DNA of 64,000 nucleotides from Heyndrickxia acidicola (GCF_001636425.1 NZ_KV440953.1:2707441-2771440); one strand, 5' to 3'; positions 24,360 to 33,676 are shown, numbered from the stretch's first letter. Notes: generated by a model not told the origin, from the letters alone. A program made the numbers and translations.

Positions 24360-24656
24360 CTATTCGGTTTTCCCTTCCCATGCAAGCATTCCGCCATCCA
24401 TATTAATTACCTTGAATCCACATTCTTCTAATAAAGCAGCTGCTTTAGAACTTCTTCCACCTGAACGGCACACAAGAATATATTCACTATTTTTATTTAA
24501 ATCGTGCTTGCGAAACTCAACTAAGCCAAGTGGAATATTGATAGCCGATGAAATCTTTCCTTCCGCCACTTCCTTTGTCTCTCGTACATCAATAATATTC
24601 AGTTTTTCTCCATTCTCCAGCTTTTGCTGAACTTCTTTTGCCGATAGATGCTTCAT
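24360..24656 (-). CDS. Single-domain rhodanese (sulfurtransferase)
   Basis: A protein of 98 residues, one rhodanese domain: NIIDVRETKEVAEGKISSAINIPLG in the N-terminal part and the active-site loop CRSGGRSSKAAALLEECGF, with the catalytic Cys near residue 70, and a closing MDGGMLAWEG. It transfers sulfane sulfur to cyanide, thiols or partner proteins in the cytosol. ATG 24656 has AAAGGAGGA upstream; an earlier in-frame start at 24680 has none. Monocistronic. Confidence 0.9.
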   Translation of the reverse strand: MKHLSAKEVQQKLENGEKLNIIDVRETKEVAEGKISSAINIPLGLVEFRKHDLNKNSEYILVCRSGGRSSKAAALLEECGFKVINMDGGMLAWEGKTE

Positions 24657-24779
24657 CTTGTTTATTCCTCCTTTGACCAAGGCTTAAGTTAACCCTTTTT
24701 TCATGGCATTTTCCTCATAGATCTATTCGTAAAATGGATAAACCCTTATTAAATCCTTAAAACCACTCTGAATTTAGGA

Positions 24780-25166
24780 TTACTGGCTTGGAACAAGCCC
24801 CCAGATAAAAACGTAATAAATACCAAAAATCAGGAAAATAAAAATAAGGGAGACAGATAAAAAAATCACCATAATTCTTGAAAAGCGGAACGTCTGATTA
24901 TTAATATCTTTCCCTTTTTTAAAATAACTGAAGGTGCTAATGATCAAAGAAATGATCCCCACGAAAATGGAAGCCAATCCAATAACCTTAGCCAATATAT
25001 CTCCGATAACAATCTTTTGTGTCTGGGTAGAAAAATGAAGATTGGTAATTAAAAAGCCAACCCCGATGATTGTAATGTTTGTACGGATCCAGGCAAGATA
25101 CGTGCGCTCATTCGCAAGGTGCTGCTGAATATATTTTGATTCTCCAGTTTGTTCTATTTCTTTCAT
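24780..25166 (-). CDS. yidH: DUF202 (YidH-like) inner-membrane protein
   Basis: A protein of 128 residues with the DUF202 signature near the N-terminus (YIQQHLANERTYLAWIRTNITIIGVGF) and three membrane helices at about 32-52, 63-87 and 98-124. YidH-type proteins have no well-established function. The arrangement of an amphipathic N-terminal helix with LANERTxLAWIRT is diagnostic. It stands alone, with a MITE fragment upstream. Confidence 0.85.
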   Translation of the reverse strand: MKEIEQTGESKYIQQHLANERTYLAWIRTNITIIGVGFLITNLHFSTQTQKIVIGDILAKVIGLASIFVGIISLIISTFSYFKKGKDINNQTFRFSRIMVIFLSVSLIFIFLIFGIYYVFIWGLVPSQ

Positions 25167-25179
25167 TTAGTATCCCTCT

Positions 25180-25225
25180 TTATAAAAGGCTATTGTCGTA
25201 TAGGTTGTTACTTTACGTACAAAGA
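25180..25225. repeat. Partial MITE-like element
   Basis: TATAAAAGGCTATTGTCGTA and TAGGTTGTTACTTTACGTAC match the left end of the element at 8694. No matching right end is nearby. Confidence 0.5.
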
Positions 25226-25332
25226 ATTCTCTGCTTCCTACGTATAATAGTATTTTTAAAATTTGCATAGCCATTAATTCATTATTAATTGCATAAAATG
25301 CAGATTATAGTAATCCCTATACTTGATCTCTT

Positions 25333-25932
25333 TTACTTAAACCAGCCCTTCTCCTTTAAATGTGTTATCGCTTCAATTCTGTTCTTTACTCCCAGTTTTT
25401 CAAGGATAGCGGATATATAATTTCGGACTGTGCCTGTTTTTATACTAAGCTGATCAGCAATTTCCTTTGTGTCTTTTCCATCTGCTATTAAATCCAGTAC
25501 CTCTCTTTCCCGATCAGTAAGCGGATTCTCCTCACTATAAATATCATCCATTAATTCGGGTGCAATTATTCTTCTGCCTTCCATTACACCTCGAATGGAA
25601 CTCGCCAGTTCTTCGCTAGGACTGTCTTTTAGTAAATACCCTCTTACTCCTGCTTTTAAAGCCCGCTGAAAATAACCTGTGCGGGCAAATGTGGTTAAAA
25701 TGATGACTTTGCAGTTCAGGCCCTTTATTTCTTCAGCTGCTTCAAGTCCACTCTTGCCAGGCATCTCAATATCCATAATACAGACATCCGGCTTGAGAGC
25801 CTTTACAAGCTCGATCGCTTCATCCCCGTTGGAAGCTTTTCCGACAACCTCCATATCTTCTTCAAGATTGAGAAGTGATCCAAAGGCTCCAAGAAGCATT
25901 TTCTGGTCTTCAGCTATAACAATCGTTATCAT
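25333..25932 (-). CDS. desR: Response regulator DesR (NarL/FixJ type)
   Basis: A protein of 199 residues: receiver domain with phosphorylatable Asp54 (CIMDIEMPG), Thr and Lys switch residues (LTTFAR, LLKDSP), then a LuxR-type HTH (LTDREREVLDLIADGKDTKEIADQLSIKTGTVRNYISAILEKL, about 133-175). The length and sequence fit B. subtilis DesR. When phosphorylated by DesK in the cold it activates des. It starts 11 nt after desK. Confidence 0.9.
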   Translation of the reverse strand: MITIVIAEDQKMLLGAFGSLLNLEEDMEVVGKASNGDEAIELVKALKPDVCIMDIEMPGKSGLEAAEEIKGLNCKVIILTTFARTGYFQRALKAGVRGYLLKDSPSEELASSIRGVMEGRRIIAPELMDDIYSEENPLTDREREVLDLIADGKDTKEIADQLSIKTGTVRNYISAILEKLGVKNRIEAITHLKEKGWFK

Positions 25933-25943
25933 TTAAAGCCCTC

Positions 25944-27059
25944 CTAGTCTTTTTGCTTCACATCATTTGGTACCTTTATGATTAATACGGTTCCTTTTTC
26001 GGAAAAAAGCTCCATTTCTCCGTTTACAAAATCGAGCCGCTCTTTCATGCCGCTTAACCCATGGCCCCTCTCTTTATTTCCATCTTTAAATACCCCGTCA
26101 TCGCTGATTATCAATTCTACCTCTTTCCAAGACTGGTTTATCATCACACTGCATTTGGCCGCACCGCTATGCTTAACAACATTCGTTACAGCCTCTTTTA
26201 GGCACATACTTAAAATATTTTCAGTAAAAAGCGATACATTTGTCAAAACTGTAGACCCATCAATCTCCAATTCAATCCCTGCTGCTTTTAAGATTTCCTT
26301 AATTTGCAGAACTTCCTCTTTTAACCGGATTCCTCTCATAGAAGAAACCATTTTTCTTACTTCATTAAGCGCCGTTCTGGCTGTTTGCTGAACATCCTTT
26401 AACTCCGCTCGCGCCTGCTCTGGATCCTTATAAATTAGTCTCCTTGCCAAATCACTTTTTAAACCGATAAGCGAAAGCTTTTGGCCTAATGTATCGTGGA
26501 GATCCCGTGCAATTCGCTGTCTTTCTTCTAACTTTATCAGCTCTGATATTTTTTTATTGGCATGTTCAAGTTTTTCCACTAGCTGTCCCTTTTCCTTCCG
26601 ATTCCTTATGTTTAAGGGCAGGAGGATGACACTGATTCCCGTAATAATCACGAATGGCAGTTGCTTTAAAATTAAAGCATCCTGTATAAGGATATTATAG
26701 TTGATTGAGACCGTGGTACTGACAAGAAGCACAATATACAGAGAGGTAAACGCTATCCGATCTTTTATATTTCCTATATAATAAGCCAGAAAAAAAGAAA
26801 AATAAACATAGCTGTAAAGACTGGTAAAGGCTGTTGATATACCAATTAAAATAATGCTCCATAAATAAATCGTCCAGTTTGAAGCGGTAAAGGCAAAGCG
26901 GTAAAAGGCAAAAAATAAGAATGTAAGGAGGATTCCTGCCAGCATTTTAGCCAGAGAGTCCGCTTGTAAAATAAAGTAGAAGGGAAGGATACAGAGTATG
27001 GTCCATATATAAGGGGCTATACCATTGTTCCGATAAAATGTGGTTACCTTTTTAAACAT
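25944..27059 (-). CDS. desK: Membrane thermosensor histidine kinase DesK
   Basis: A protein of 371 residues with about five N-terminal membrane helices (to residue 150), a linker coiled coil (KGQLVEKLEHANKKISEL) and a HisKA_3 domain with His188 in EERQRIARDLHDTLGQKLS; the His falls at the same number as in B. subtilis DesK. The ATPase domain has NVVKHSGA (N box) and GHGLSGMKERL (G box). The TM region senses membrane thickness and order; at low temperature the kinase phosphorylates DesR. It is upstream of and close to desR, and downstream of des. Confidence 0.9.
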   Translation of the reverse strand: MFKKVTTFYRNNGIAPYIWTILCILPFYFILQADSLAKMLAGILLTFLFFAFYRFAFTASNWTIYLWSIILIGISTAFTSLYSYVYFSFFLAYYIGNIKDRIAFTSLYIVLLVSTTVSINYNILIQDALILKQLPFVIITGISVILLPLNIRNRKEKGQLVEKLEHANKKISELIKLEERQRIARDLHDTLGQKLSLIGLKSDLARRLIYKDPEQARAELKDVQQTARTALNEVRKMVSSMRGIRLKEEVLQIKEILKAAGIELEIDGSTVLTNVSLFTENILSMCLKEAVTNVVKHSGAAKCSVMINQSWKEVELIISDDGVFKDGNKERGHGLSGMKERLDFVNGEMELFSEKGTVLIIKVPNDVKQKD

Positions 27060-27189
27060 TTCTTTACCTCTTTTTCCAGTAGATTCTCAAATAAATTCCC
27101 CAAACTATATCTATTGAAATTATCTTACCCATTCCTATCTTACAGGCTTTCTGTATGAGAACTATTTTTTATGTATTCTATATACAAAC

Positions 27190-27219
27190 ACTGCCCGGAT
27201 AATGGGAAATCCGGGCAGT
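27190..27219 (-). terminator. Terminator between des and desK
   Basis: ACTGCCCGGAT and ATCCGGGCAGT pair perfectly around an 8-nt loop, but the T run is poor, so read-through into desKR is plausible. Confidence 0.7.
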
Positions 27220-27239
27220 ATGGAATAGGTTCTATTCAT

Positions 27240-28289
27240 TTAAAGCTCTGTTTCTGGTCTAGCCTGTATCTTTTTATTTTTTAATTTAACATATCCCTTC
27301 AATTCTTTAAACCCGATAAACCTCTTGTTATTCTCATCCCAAAGGCGAAAGGATATGGAGCGGAGGCTTGTTGCCAAGGTAATTGTTGGAACATTTTGCA
27401 ATGGCTTAATATCATTGTGTACAGCTTCCAATCGATAATTGGGCACTCTTGGGCTTAAATGATGGATGTGATGAAACCCGATATTCCCCGTAAGCCACTG
27501 AAGAATTTTAGGCAGCTTGTAAAAAGAGCTTCCTTCGACTGCTGCTTTTACATATTCCCATTCCTCATCACCCTCGAAATAAGAATCCTCAAACGTATGC
27601 TGTACATAAAAAAGCCAGACACCTGCTGAGCCGGAGATTAAGAAGATCGGCACTTGTACCAGCAGGAAGGATTGCCAGCCAATTGCAAGGCAGAGCAAGA
27701 CTGCCAATGCAGCAATACAAAGATTCGTAATATACGTATTGATACGTTCCTTGCGTTTGGCTCCTTTTCGATTAAACCGATTTTTCAAAAGAAATTCATA
27801 AATAGGACCTAATCCAAACATAACAAATGGATTTCGATATGCACGGTAACAAAGCTTTTTCCAAATAGGCGCTGACAGGTATTCATCCACTGTCAGCATC
27901 CAGATATCCCCTGTTCCACGCTTATCAAGATTACTGCTTGTGGCATGGTGAACAGAATGGCTGTGCTGCCATTGATTGTACGGAAACAACGTCAATATTC
28001 CTGTAATCGTGCCCAGAATTTTATTCGCACGCCGATTCTTAAAGAAAGAGTGGTGGCAGCAATCATGAAAAATGATAAAGATTCTCGTTAAAAATCCCGC
28101 TCCTACCACAGCAAATGCTAATGTCAGCAAATAAGAAACCGACAAACTCTCATATGCCAGAATCCAAACGATCAAAAAAGGAACAATGGTATTTATTATT
28201 TGTCTTACACTTCCCTTTGTATCGGATCGCTCATATGGCGATGTTAATTTTTTTAAATTTAAATTGGCTTTTTTTGTTTTATTCATCAT
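27240..28289 (-). CDS. des: Acyl-lipid desaturase Des
   Basis: A membrane fatty-acid desaturase of 349 residues that introduces a cis double bond into phospholipid acyl chains after cold shock. All three His boxes are present: HDCCHHSFF, HSHSVHHATS and GFHHIHH, which bind the di-iron centre, with paired membrane helices between. The start is chosen at ATG 28289, after AGAAGGG; the longer frame starting at 28370 covers the promoter region. The des, desK, desR order on one strand is that of B. subtilis. Confidence 0.9.
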   Translation of the reverse strand: MMNKTKKANLNLKKLTSPYERSDTKGSVRQIINTIVPFLIVWILAYESLSVSYLLTLAFAVVGAGFLTRIFIIFHDCCHHSFFKNRRANKILGTITGILTLFPYNQWQHSHSVHHATSSNLDKRGTGDIWMLTVDEYLSAPIWKKLCYRAYRNPFVMFGLGPIYEFLLKNRFNRKGAKRKERINTYITNLCIAALAVLLCLAIGWQSFLLVQVPIFLISGSAGVWLFYVQHTFEDSYFEGDEEWEYVKAAVEGSSFYKLPKILQWLTGNIGFHHIHHLSPRVPNYRLEAVHNDIKPLQNVPTITLATSLRSISFRLWDENNKRFIGFKELKGYVKLKNKKIQARPETEL

Positions 28290-28320
28290 TTCGTTTCCCT
28301 TCTGTTGCAGGATAAGGCTC

Positions 28321-28326
28321 ATTATA
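28321..28326 (-). promoter_or_regulatory. -10 box of the des promoter
   Basis: TATAAT on the minus strand, 32 bp before the des start codon. No good -35 hexamer lies 17 bp upstream, as expected of an activator-dependent promoter. Confidence 0.5.
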
Positions 28327-28362
28327 TAAGAAAGAAGAGAAACCGGGCAGACATACCCGTCA

Positions 28363-28389
28363 TACATCATGCATGATAAATGTCATGTA
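28363..28389. promoter_or_regulatory. Candidate DesR-binding site
   Basis: An imperfect inverted repeat TACATCATGCATG...TGTCATGTA with an inner perfect palindrome ATCATGCATGAT, placed about 37-63 bp upstream of the des -10 box, where an activator dimer would bind. Confidence 0.45.
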
Positions 28390-28517
28390 TAAGGGATCCA
28401 CCCCTACAGCCGCCTCGCTTTACTGTGTTGCTTTTTTTTTAGATTCTGCTAAATTTCTATGTTCATAACTGTTTTTGTCAAGAGAATGGAAAAAAATCAA
28501 AACAAAAATTCCTTTAC

Positions 28518-28685
28518 CAAGGTTCTTTTCGTATACTTTGGTGCTAATGGGCACAAAAATATCATTTTAAATATATACTCAGTATTAAGACTTGCGCATA
28601 ACACACGAAAAGATGCCAAAAAGACAGACAACATACGGGATGTTCCTTTTTACGTATAGCAGCAATCTATGAGAAAACAGCCTTT
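28518..28685. mobile_element. MITE-like element, copy 2 (inverted)
   Basis: About 168 bp, the reverse complement of the copy at 8694: AGGTTCTTTTCGTATACTTT at one end, ATGAGAAAACAGCCTTTC at the other, and the shared body ATATACTCAGTATTAAGACT. It separates the des regulatory region from the mechanosensitive channel gene. Confidence 0.7.
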
Positions 28686-28768
28686 CGCAAAGACAGACTT
28701 TCAAAATTGTTTAACCTTCGCACTTAACAGGAATAGGTTACTAAATCTCTAAACTTAGGTGGTCAATC

Positions 28769-29821
28769 ATGAATGAGAATCTTTATAATATAGTAATTCA
28801 TTCTATGCTTTTCAAATTTATTGCATATTCCCTTCTAATAATCCTTCTAGGCTTATCTTTTAAAGGAACGGCTTTATACGCTTCAGCCAAAAATTCGGCT
28901 TTAAATGAACGATTTACACCGGTATTTCTATCCTCCGTAAACTGGCTGATGTACTACAGCATTATACTCTTGTTTCTTTTTATCTTTTCTAAGAAAAAAT
29001 GGCTATTCTATCCTCTCTATTCACAGGGCGGAGTCAAGGTTACCCTTTTCCTGGTGATTATCGCTATCATGTTAGTTTCACTTGCAAGCAGGCTGGTAAA
29101 GCTGCTTACAAGATACATTTTAACCCCTGTTTATAAGCATTACGATGTGGACAAGGGATTAGGATTTACCTTTAATCAAGTTATTTATTATGTTGTCATG
29201 CTGCTCGCGGTGTGGATCAGCTTCAAAAGTGTTGGTATTGATTTAACGGCTCTTGGTACTGTTTTCAGTGTGCTGGGGATCGGGATAGGCTTTGGGATGA
29301 GAAACATAGCGGGGAACTTTGTCTCAGGAATTATTATGCTCTTTGAGAGACCTGTCGAGGTAGGTGAAGTCATTCAAATTGATGATACAGTGGGCAAAGT
29401 GGAAAAAATCAGGCTCCGATCCACCCTCGTGAGAAGCGCGAAGGAAGGTGCGCTGATTGTACCGAATCAATATTTTATAGAACAAGTGATAAAAAATCGG
29501 ACGGGGGCTGAAGTAACGGCCCAGGTGATGATTAGCGTGGAATACGGGGCTGATACTAAAGAAGTTGAACTCCTCCTCTATAAAGCAGTAAAAAAAGTAA
29601 AGGATGAACAGGCAGGCATTCTAAAAGCGCTTGACACATCCATTCGCTTGATTAATATCCGCGGGAGTGCCATAGATTTCTTAATTGAACTGCCCGTCAT
29701 GAATTTAGATGTAAAAGATGAAATTGAAAGCAGGCTCCGGCACTCTATTGTAAAGCTATTTATGGAGAAACAGATTCGGCTCGCTACTTATGTAGCATCC
29801 CAGCCTATGGTAAAAGAATGA
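28769..29821 (+). CDS. MscS-family mechanosensitive ion channel
   Basis: A protein of 350 residues with three or four N-terminal membrane helices and the MscS pore helix and hinge GIGIGFGMRNIAGNFVSGIIMLFERPVEVGEVI (about 172-204), followed by the beta domain (VPNQYFIEQVIKNRTG) and a C-terminal alpha/beta domain. The length and order fit the small YbdG/YkuT-like group. It opens under membrane tension on hypo-osmotic shock. A single gene with ggtggtcaatc before the start. Confidence 0.88.
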   Translation: MNENLYNIVIHSMLFKFIAYSLLIILLGLSFKGTALYASAKNSALNERFTPVFLSSVNWLMYYSIILLFLFIFSKKKWLFYPLYSQGGVKVTLFLVIIAIMLVSLASRLVKLLTRYILTPVYKHYDVDKGLGFTFNQVIYYVVMLLAVWISFKSVGIDLTALGTVFSVLGIGIGFGMRNIAGNFVSGIIMLFERPVEVGEVIQIDDTVGKVEKIRLRSTLVRSAKEGALIVPNQYFIEQVIKNRTGAEVTAQVMISVEYGADTKEVELLLYKAVKKVKDEQAGILKALDTSIRLINIRGSAIDFLIELPVMNLDVKDEIESRLRHSIVKLFMEKQIRLATYVASQPMVKE

Positions 29822-29834
29822 AGATGATACAAGC

Positions 29835-30296
29835 CTAGATAACTTTTCCCGTGTATGGCTTGGCTGGCATACGTAGAAAATCATAGAATGCAATGTCTTC
29901 CACTCTCGTAAGATAAGCATGCAAGCTTTCTGCCATCATCAAATTAATGATGGGCACTTTTTCATTAATAAGAATGATGGGCTTTTGCATGGCATAACCG
30001 TATCCAACTTCAAATGCAGTCCCGCTATCCACATTGGATCCTTCAAAATCAAGAATGACCACCATAACGTCAGCCCTTCTTAAAAATTTCAGATCGTTAT
30101 GGAACGTTGCTTTTCTCCATTCCATAGAACCAAATGTGAGCTGCTCAAACTGATGATATCGCGCAGAAAAAACATCCGCAACATAAGGATTCCGTTTTAA
30201 AGCCTGTTCTAAGCGGTATATGCGGTCAACCTGATCTTTGTTAAAAAATGGACTGGCAATAAATACTCTTATTGTCCTTTGGGAACTGTGTTCCAT
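29835..30296 (-). CDS. Nucleoside 2-deoxyribosyltransferase-like protein
   Basis: A protein of 153 residues with the Rossmann-like fold of the NDT family: RVFIASPFFNKDQVDRIYRLE at the start, ADVMVVILDFEGSNVDSGTAFEVGYGYAMQKPIILIN in the second half. The GTAFEVGYGYA block holds the Glu that acts as nucleophile in deoxyribosyltransferases. Such proteins move or hydrolyse the N-glycosidic bond of deoxynucleosides. Start supported by GGAGCG. The gene is convergent with the channel gene, its end 13 nt from the latter's stop codon. Confidence 0.82.
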   Translation of the reverse strand: MEHSSQRTIRVFIASPFFNKDQVDRIYRLEQALKRNPYVADVFSARYHQFEQLTFGSMEWRKATFHNDLKFLRRADVMVVILDFEGSNVDSGTAFEVGYGYAMQKPIILINEKVPIINLMMAESLHAYLTRVEDIAFYDFLRMPAKPYTGKVI

Positions 30297-30599
30297 CTAT
30301 ATCGCTCCTTTTTTCTTCAACATTTTGAGCATGGAGATCTCCCGCCCAAAATATTCTTTTTCTACATATATGAAAGAACAATCCCACAGGTGTCTAAGAG
30401 TAGGATGCAATAGTTAATCCAATAATCTTTAAGCTCCCTGAAAACGCAATATTGATATTTTACAGATACGCGAGGATCCTGCTTGGCGGGTGAAGGGAGA
30501 CCTTCAGGAGCAAAGAGTCAAAGAACCAAAGAGGCTCTCGCACCGCCCACGCAAAAAAGCGCCTGAATCAGGAATATACAGGCAAGAATAAAAGAGCCC

Positions 30600-31508
30600 T
30601 TATGTAAAATGCTTTTCCAGTTTAAATGAAATTTTCTCGAAATAGCTGACAACATGTTGAAAGAAACAATCTGCTGCATAGGAGGCATGCCTCCGTTTTG
30701 AGCGCGCAATCCCAATGGTACGTTGAAACACCGGATTTTTAATGCGCAGCAAAGATACTGATTGATGGGGAGAAATAAACCAGGTTAGCGCCGGTACAAA
30801 AGCTACCCCAAGCCCCTTTTGGACGAGCCTTGCAATTAAGAGAGTCTCATCCCCTTCAAAAGCGATTTTCGGGATAAATCCTGCCTCCCGGCAATAGGCA
30901 TCCGTTACATTCCTAACACCAATTCCTGTATTCGTACTAATAAATGACTCGTCCTTTGCTTCAATTAGATCAATACTCTTTTTCTTTGCCAAAGGATGGT
31001 TATTAGGAACCATGAGAAAAACTTCTTCAGTCAATAAAGGAGTCCATTCAATATCCGTACCTTCTATCGGCGTCGAAGAAATTCCCATATGAATGTCACC
31101 CCTTTCTATCAAGGACGCCATGGATGAATTTCCAGCAATCAGCTGCTGAAAATAAACATTAGAATGCTCTATTAAGAACGAGCTGACAAGCTCTGGTAAA
31201 ATACTTGGAATGGAAATAGCAAGCTGTACGGTTCCCTGATGAAGTCCCGAGAGGCTTTGCAATTCCTGCTTTCCTTCTGTTATTTCCATAAATACACGGT
31301 CCACCCTTCTTAAAAAGGCTTTACCATAGTGATTCAGCTTGATTTGTCTTCCCTCCCGGTCAAATAAAGGGACACCGAGATCTTCCTCAAGCCTTGAAAT
31401 CGTTTTACTTAAGGATGGCTGTGCGATATTCAACTCTTCTGATGCTCTTGTCATATGTTCCAGGCGAGCAACCACCTGAAAGTACTTCAGCTGTAAAAGT
31501 TCCATCAT
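30600..31508 (-). CDS. LysR-family transcriptional regulator
   Basis: A protein of 302 residues with an N-terminal winged helix (LLQLKYFQVVARLEHMTRASEELNIAQPSLSKTISRLEEDLGVPLFDREGR, residues 3-53) and a two-lobed effector domain (VQLAISIPSILPELVSSFL..., DETLLIARLVQKGLGVAFVPA). It is encoded divergently from the aldehyde dehydrogenase at 31651, with 142 bp between, the classical arrangement for control of the neighbour. An AT-rich dyad around TTATACACTATCGATAAT in that gap is a candidate binding site. Confidence 0.88.
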   Translation of the reverse strand: MMELLQLKYFQVVARLEHMTRASEELNIAQPSLSKTISRLEEDLGVPLFDREGRQIKLNHYGKAFLRRVDRVFMEITEGKQELQSLSGLHQGTVQLAISIPSILPELVSSFLIEHSNVYFQQLIAGNSSMASLIERGDIHMGISSTPIEGTDIEWTPLLTEEVFLMVPNNHPLAKKKSIDLIEAKDESFISTNTGIGVRNVTDAYCREAGFIPKIAFEGDETLLIARLVQKGLGVAFVPALTWFISPHQSVSLLRIKNPVFQRTIGIARSKRRHASYAADCFFQHVVSYFEKISFKLEKHFT

Positions 31509-31650
31509 TCCCTCTCCAATACATAGACTTAAATATATTATTTTATAAACAATTATGTATTATACACTATCGATAATCTATTATATACTTTCAACTGTAC
31601 TCCTATTAAAGGAGTTATTCATTTAAATAAAGTACAGGAGGCTGTCTTTT

Positions 31651-33105
31651 ATGATAAATCATTATTCCAAGCAATATATAAATGGTGTATGGCGTGAGGG
31701 GAAAAGTGAAACCGTCTATAACGATACTAATCCTTTTAATGATGAGGTACTGACATCCTTTAAGCTTTCTACAAAAACAGATGTAGATGAAGCGTATGAA
31801 TCAGCCCTGAAAGCTCAAAAGGATTGGGCAAAAACTTCTGCAGAAACAAAAAAAGCGATCTTTTACCGTGCTGCAGAAATTTTTGAAGAAAAAAAAAATG
31901 AATTCGTTCAAGTTATTGTCCAAGAAACGGGAAGCTCAGTATTAAAGGCAACAGGCGAAGTTATTAGCATTATTGACATGATTAGACATGCGGCAAGCTA
32001 TAGTGACAGAATGGAAGCCCCTGATGTTCTTTTATCATCGATGCCAGGGAAAGAAAGTCTTGTTTACCATAAGCCTGCCGGTGTGGTGGGAATTATTAGT
32101 CCTTTTAATTATCCACTTTTCCTTTCCATGCGTGCAGTTGCTCCAGCGTTAGCTGTAGGAGATGCAGTAGTATTAAAACCGGATCTGCAAACTCAAATAT
32201 CCGGCGGCTTTATCATTGCAGAGGTCTTTGAGCAGGCAGGTCTGCCAAAAGGAGTCCTGAACGTCATTTCATTTACTATTGAAGAAGTAGGAGATTACTT
32301 TGTAGAGCATCCTACTCCTCAAATCATATCATTTACCGGATCAACAGCTGTTGGAAGGCATATTGGCGCTCTTTGCGGCAAGCATTTGAAAAAAGTGGCC
32401 CTTGAACTGGGAGGCAACAGTCCTTTCATCGTACTGGAGGATGCTGACATAGATCAGGCAATCGATGCAGCCATTTTTGGCAAGTTCATTCATCAGGGAC
32501 AAATCTGTATGATTACAAACCGTATCCTTGTACAGCGAAGCCTTTACGATGAATTTGTCAATCGCTATGTACAAAGAGCAAGCGAGCTGCCTTACGGAAA
32601 CCCCATTGATCAAAAGGTAGTAATTGGACCTATTATCAATAATAATCAAATCAATAAAATTTTAAAGATAGTTGAAGAAGGAAAGAAAGAAGGCAACCGC
32701 TTAGTGCTGGAAGGAAAACGGGCTGGGAATGTTCTCACTCCATTTGTTTTTACTGATGTAAACAACGATTCAAAACTGGCTCAAACTGAAATATTCGGAC
32801 CTGTTGCCATCATTATTCCTTTTGATACAGAGGCAGAAGCTCTTCAAATGGCGAATAAAACAGAATATGGCCTATCCGGTGCAGTATTTACTCAAGATAT
32901 TGAACGAGGAATCGAATTCGCCCGGCAGCTTGAAAGCGGTATGGCACATGTAAATGACCAGACTGTTAATTCTTCACCAAACGCGCCGTTTGGCGGAGAA
33001 AAAGCCTCAGGACTTGGCCGCTATGGCGGGGAATGGGGATTTGAAGAATTTACAAGTGTAAAATGGGTTACTGTGCAAAGAACACCTAGAAAATACCCGT
33101 TCTAA
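31651..33105 (+). CDS. NAD(P)-dependent aldehyde dehydrogenase, aromatic-aldehyde type
   Basis: A protein of 484 residues with all ALDH landmarks: GVVGIISPFNYPL, VVLKPD (cofactor Lys), FTGSTAVGRHI, ELGGNSPFIVLEDAD with the general base Glu, catalytic Cys in HQGQICMITNRI, and EIFGPVA. Its sequence is close to the group of vanillin/benzaldehyde dehydrogenases such as B. subtilis YfmT. It oxidises aldehydes to acids in the cytosol. The binding site ACAGGAGGCT precedes ATG 31651. Probably regulated by the divergent LysR protein. Confidence 0.88.
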   Translation: MINHYSKQYINGVWREGKSETVYNDTNPFNDEVLTSFKLSTKTDVDEAYESALKAQKDWAKTSAETKKAIFYRAAEIFEEKKNEFVQVIVQETGSSVLKATGEVISIIDMIRHAASYSDRMEAPDVLLSSMPGKESLVYHKPAGVVGIISPFNYPLFLSMRAVAPALAVGDAVVLKPDLQTQISGGFIIAEVFEQAGLPKGVLNVISFTIEEVGDYFVEHPTPQIISFTGSTAVGRHIGALCGKHLKKVALELGGNSPFIVLEDADIDQAIDAAIFGKFIHQGQICMITNRILVQRSLYDEFVNRYVQRASELPYGNPIDQKVVIGPIINNNQINKILKIVEEGKKEGNRLVLEGKRAGNVLTPFVFTDVNNDSKLAQTEIFGPVAIIIPFDTEAEALQMANKTEYGLSGAVFTQDIERGIEFARQLESGMAHVNDQTVNSSPNAPFGGEKASGLGRYGGEWGFEEFTSVKWVTVQRTPRKYPF

Positions 33106-33134
33106 CGAAAAAGCCTGCCCTTGTTAAAAACCGA

Positions 33135-33165
33135 AAAAGGACTATCCACTCGCGGATAGTCCTTT
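33135..33165. terminator. Bidirectional terminator
   Basis: AAAGGACTATCC / GGATAGTCCTTT stem between the end of the aldehyde dehydrogenase gene and the stop of the convergent small basic protein gene. Confidence 0.8.
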
Positions 33166-33169
33166 ATTA

Positions 33170-33304
33170 TTATTGTTGTATCTGGCGTTCAAGCATACGC
33201 TTTTCTATTTTCAAGTCGATTTGCTCTAATTCTTTTTTAGTAAGATCTTTTTTATTTTGTTCAATCAGCTTCCTATATGATGCCAATCTTTTTCTCGTAA
33301 TCAT
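33170..33304 (-). CDS. Small basic protein, FbpB-like
   Basis: A frame of 44 codons on the minus strand: an ITRKRLASYRKLIEQNKKDL start, and a helix LEQIDLKIEKRMLERQ. AAAGGA lies 8 nt before the ATG. The layout (basic start, SYRKLIEQNKK..L, then an I-D-x-K-I-E-K-R helix) resembles the FbpB family of Fur-regulated basic proteins, which help the FsrA small RNA in iron sparing in B. subtilis. I see no convincing Fur box upstream. Too short to be sure of homology. Confidence 0.55.
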   Translation of the reverse strand: MITRKRLASYRKLIEQNKKDLTKKELEQIDLKIEKRMLERQIQQ

Positions 33305-33591
33305 TTGGATTGTCCTTTCTATTTTCCAAAACCTTTCTACTAAATCCTGCTGTTTTGGAGTGTTTAAGGGATTTCCTTGTATTGCTCAGCAATCTTAAGC
33401 CTCTACATGTATAAACTATATCTTAGTTTTTTTAAAAAACTATGAATTTCATGTTAAAAGATGATGAATTTTTGACAGAATGCATATATCTGCGTTTTAT
33501 GAATTTTCACTGGTTATTTACGGGCTCTTTGCAAATGTTTAAATCCACCAATTTGGTTAGATGTTTTGGTATGAATTACACCCGTGGGCAG

Positions 33592-33676
33592 CAGCCTTAA
33601 TTTTTAATATTGAATAGGTGCAGAGCGACTTGCACTTGTTGAGCAAAGATTGATATTGCACCTCAGGCTGTTTTTA
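33592..33676 (+). other. Structured intergenic element of unknown role
   Basis: CAGCCT (33592-33597) can pair with AGGCTG (33665-33670), and AGGTGCA (33616) with TGCACCT (33657-33663), followed by TTTTT. This two-storey stem could be a transcription terminator or part of an RNA. No gene adjoins it. Confidence 0.35.

Noticed and set aside
30518..30715. Minus-strand frame behind the LysR gene
   Set aside because: It overlaps the end of the LysR gene in another frame and lacks coding features.
33592..33676. Lysine riboswitch (AGGTGC start resembles an L box)
   Set aside because: The element is far too short and lacks the conserved inner loops; no lysine gene follows.
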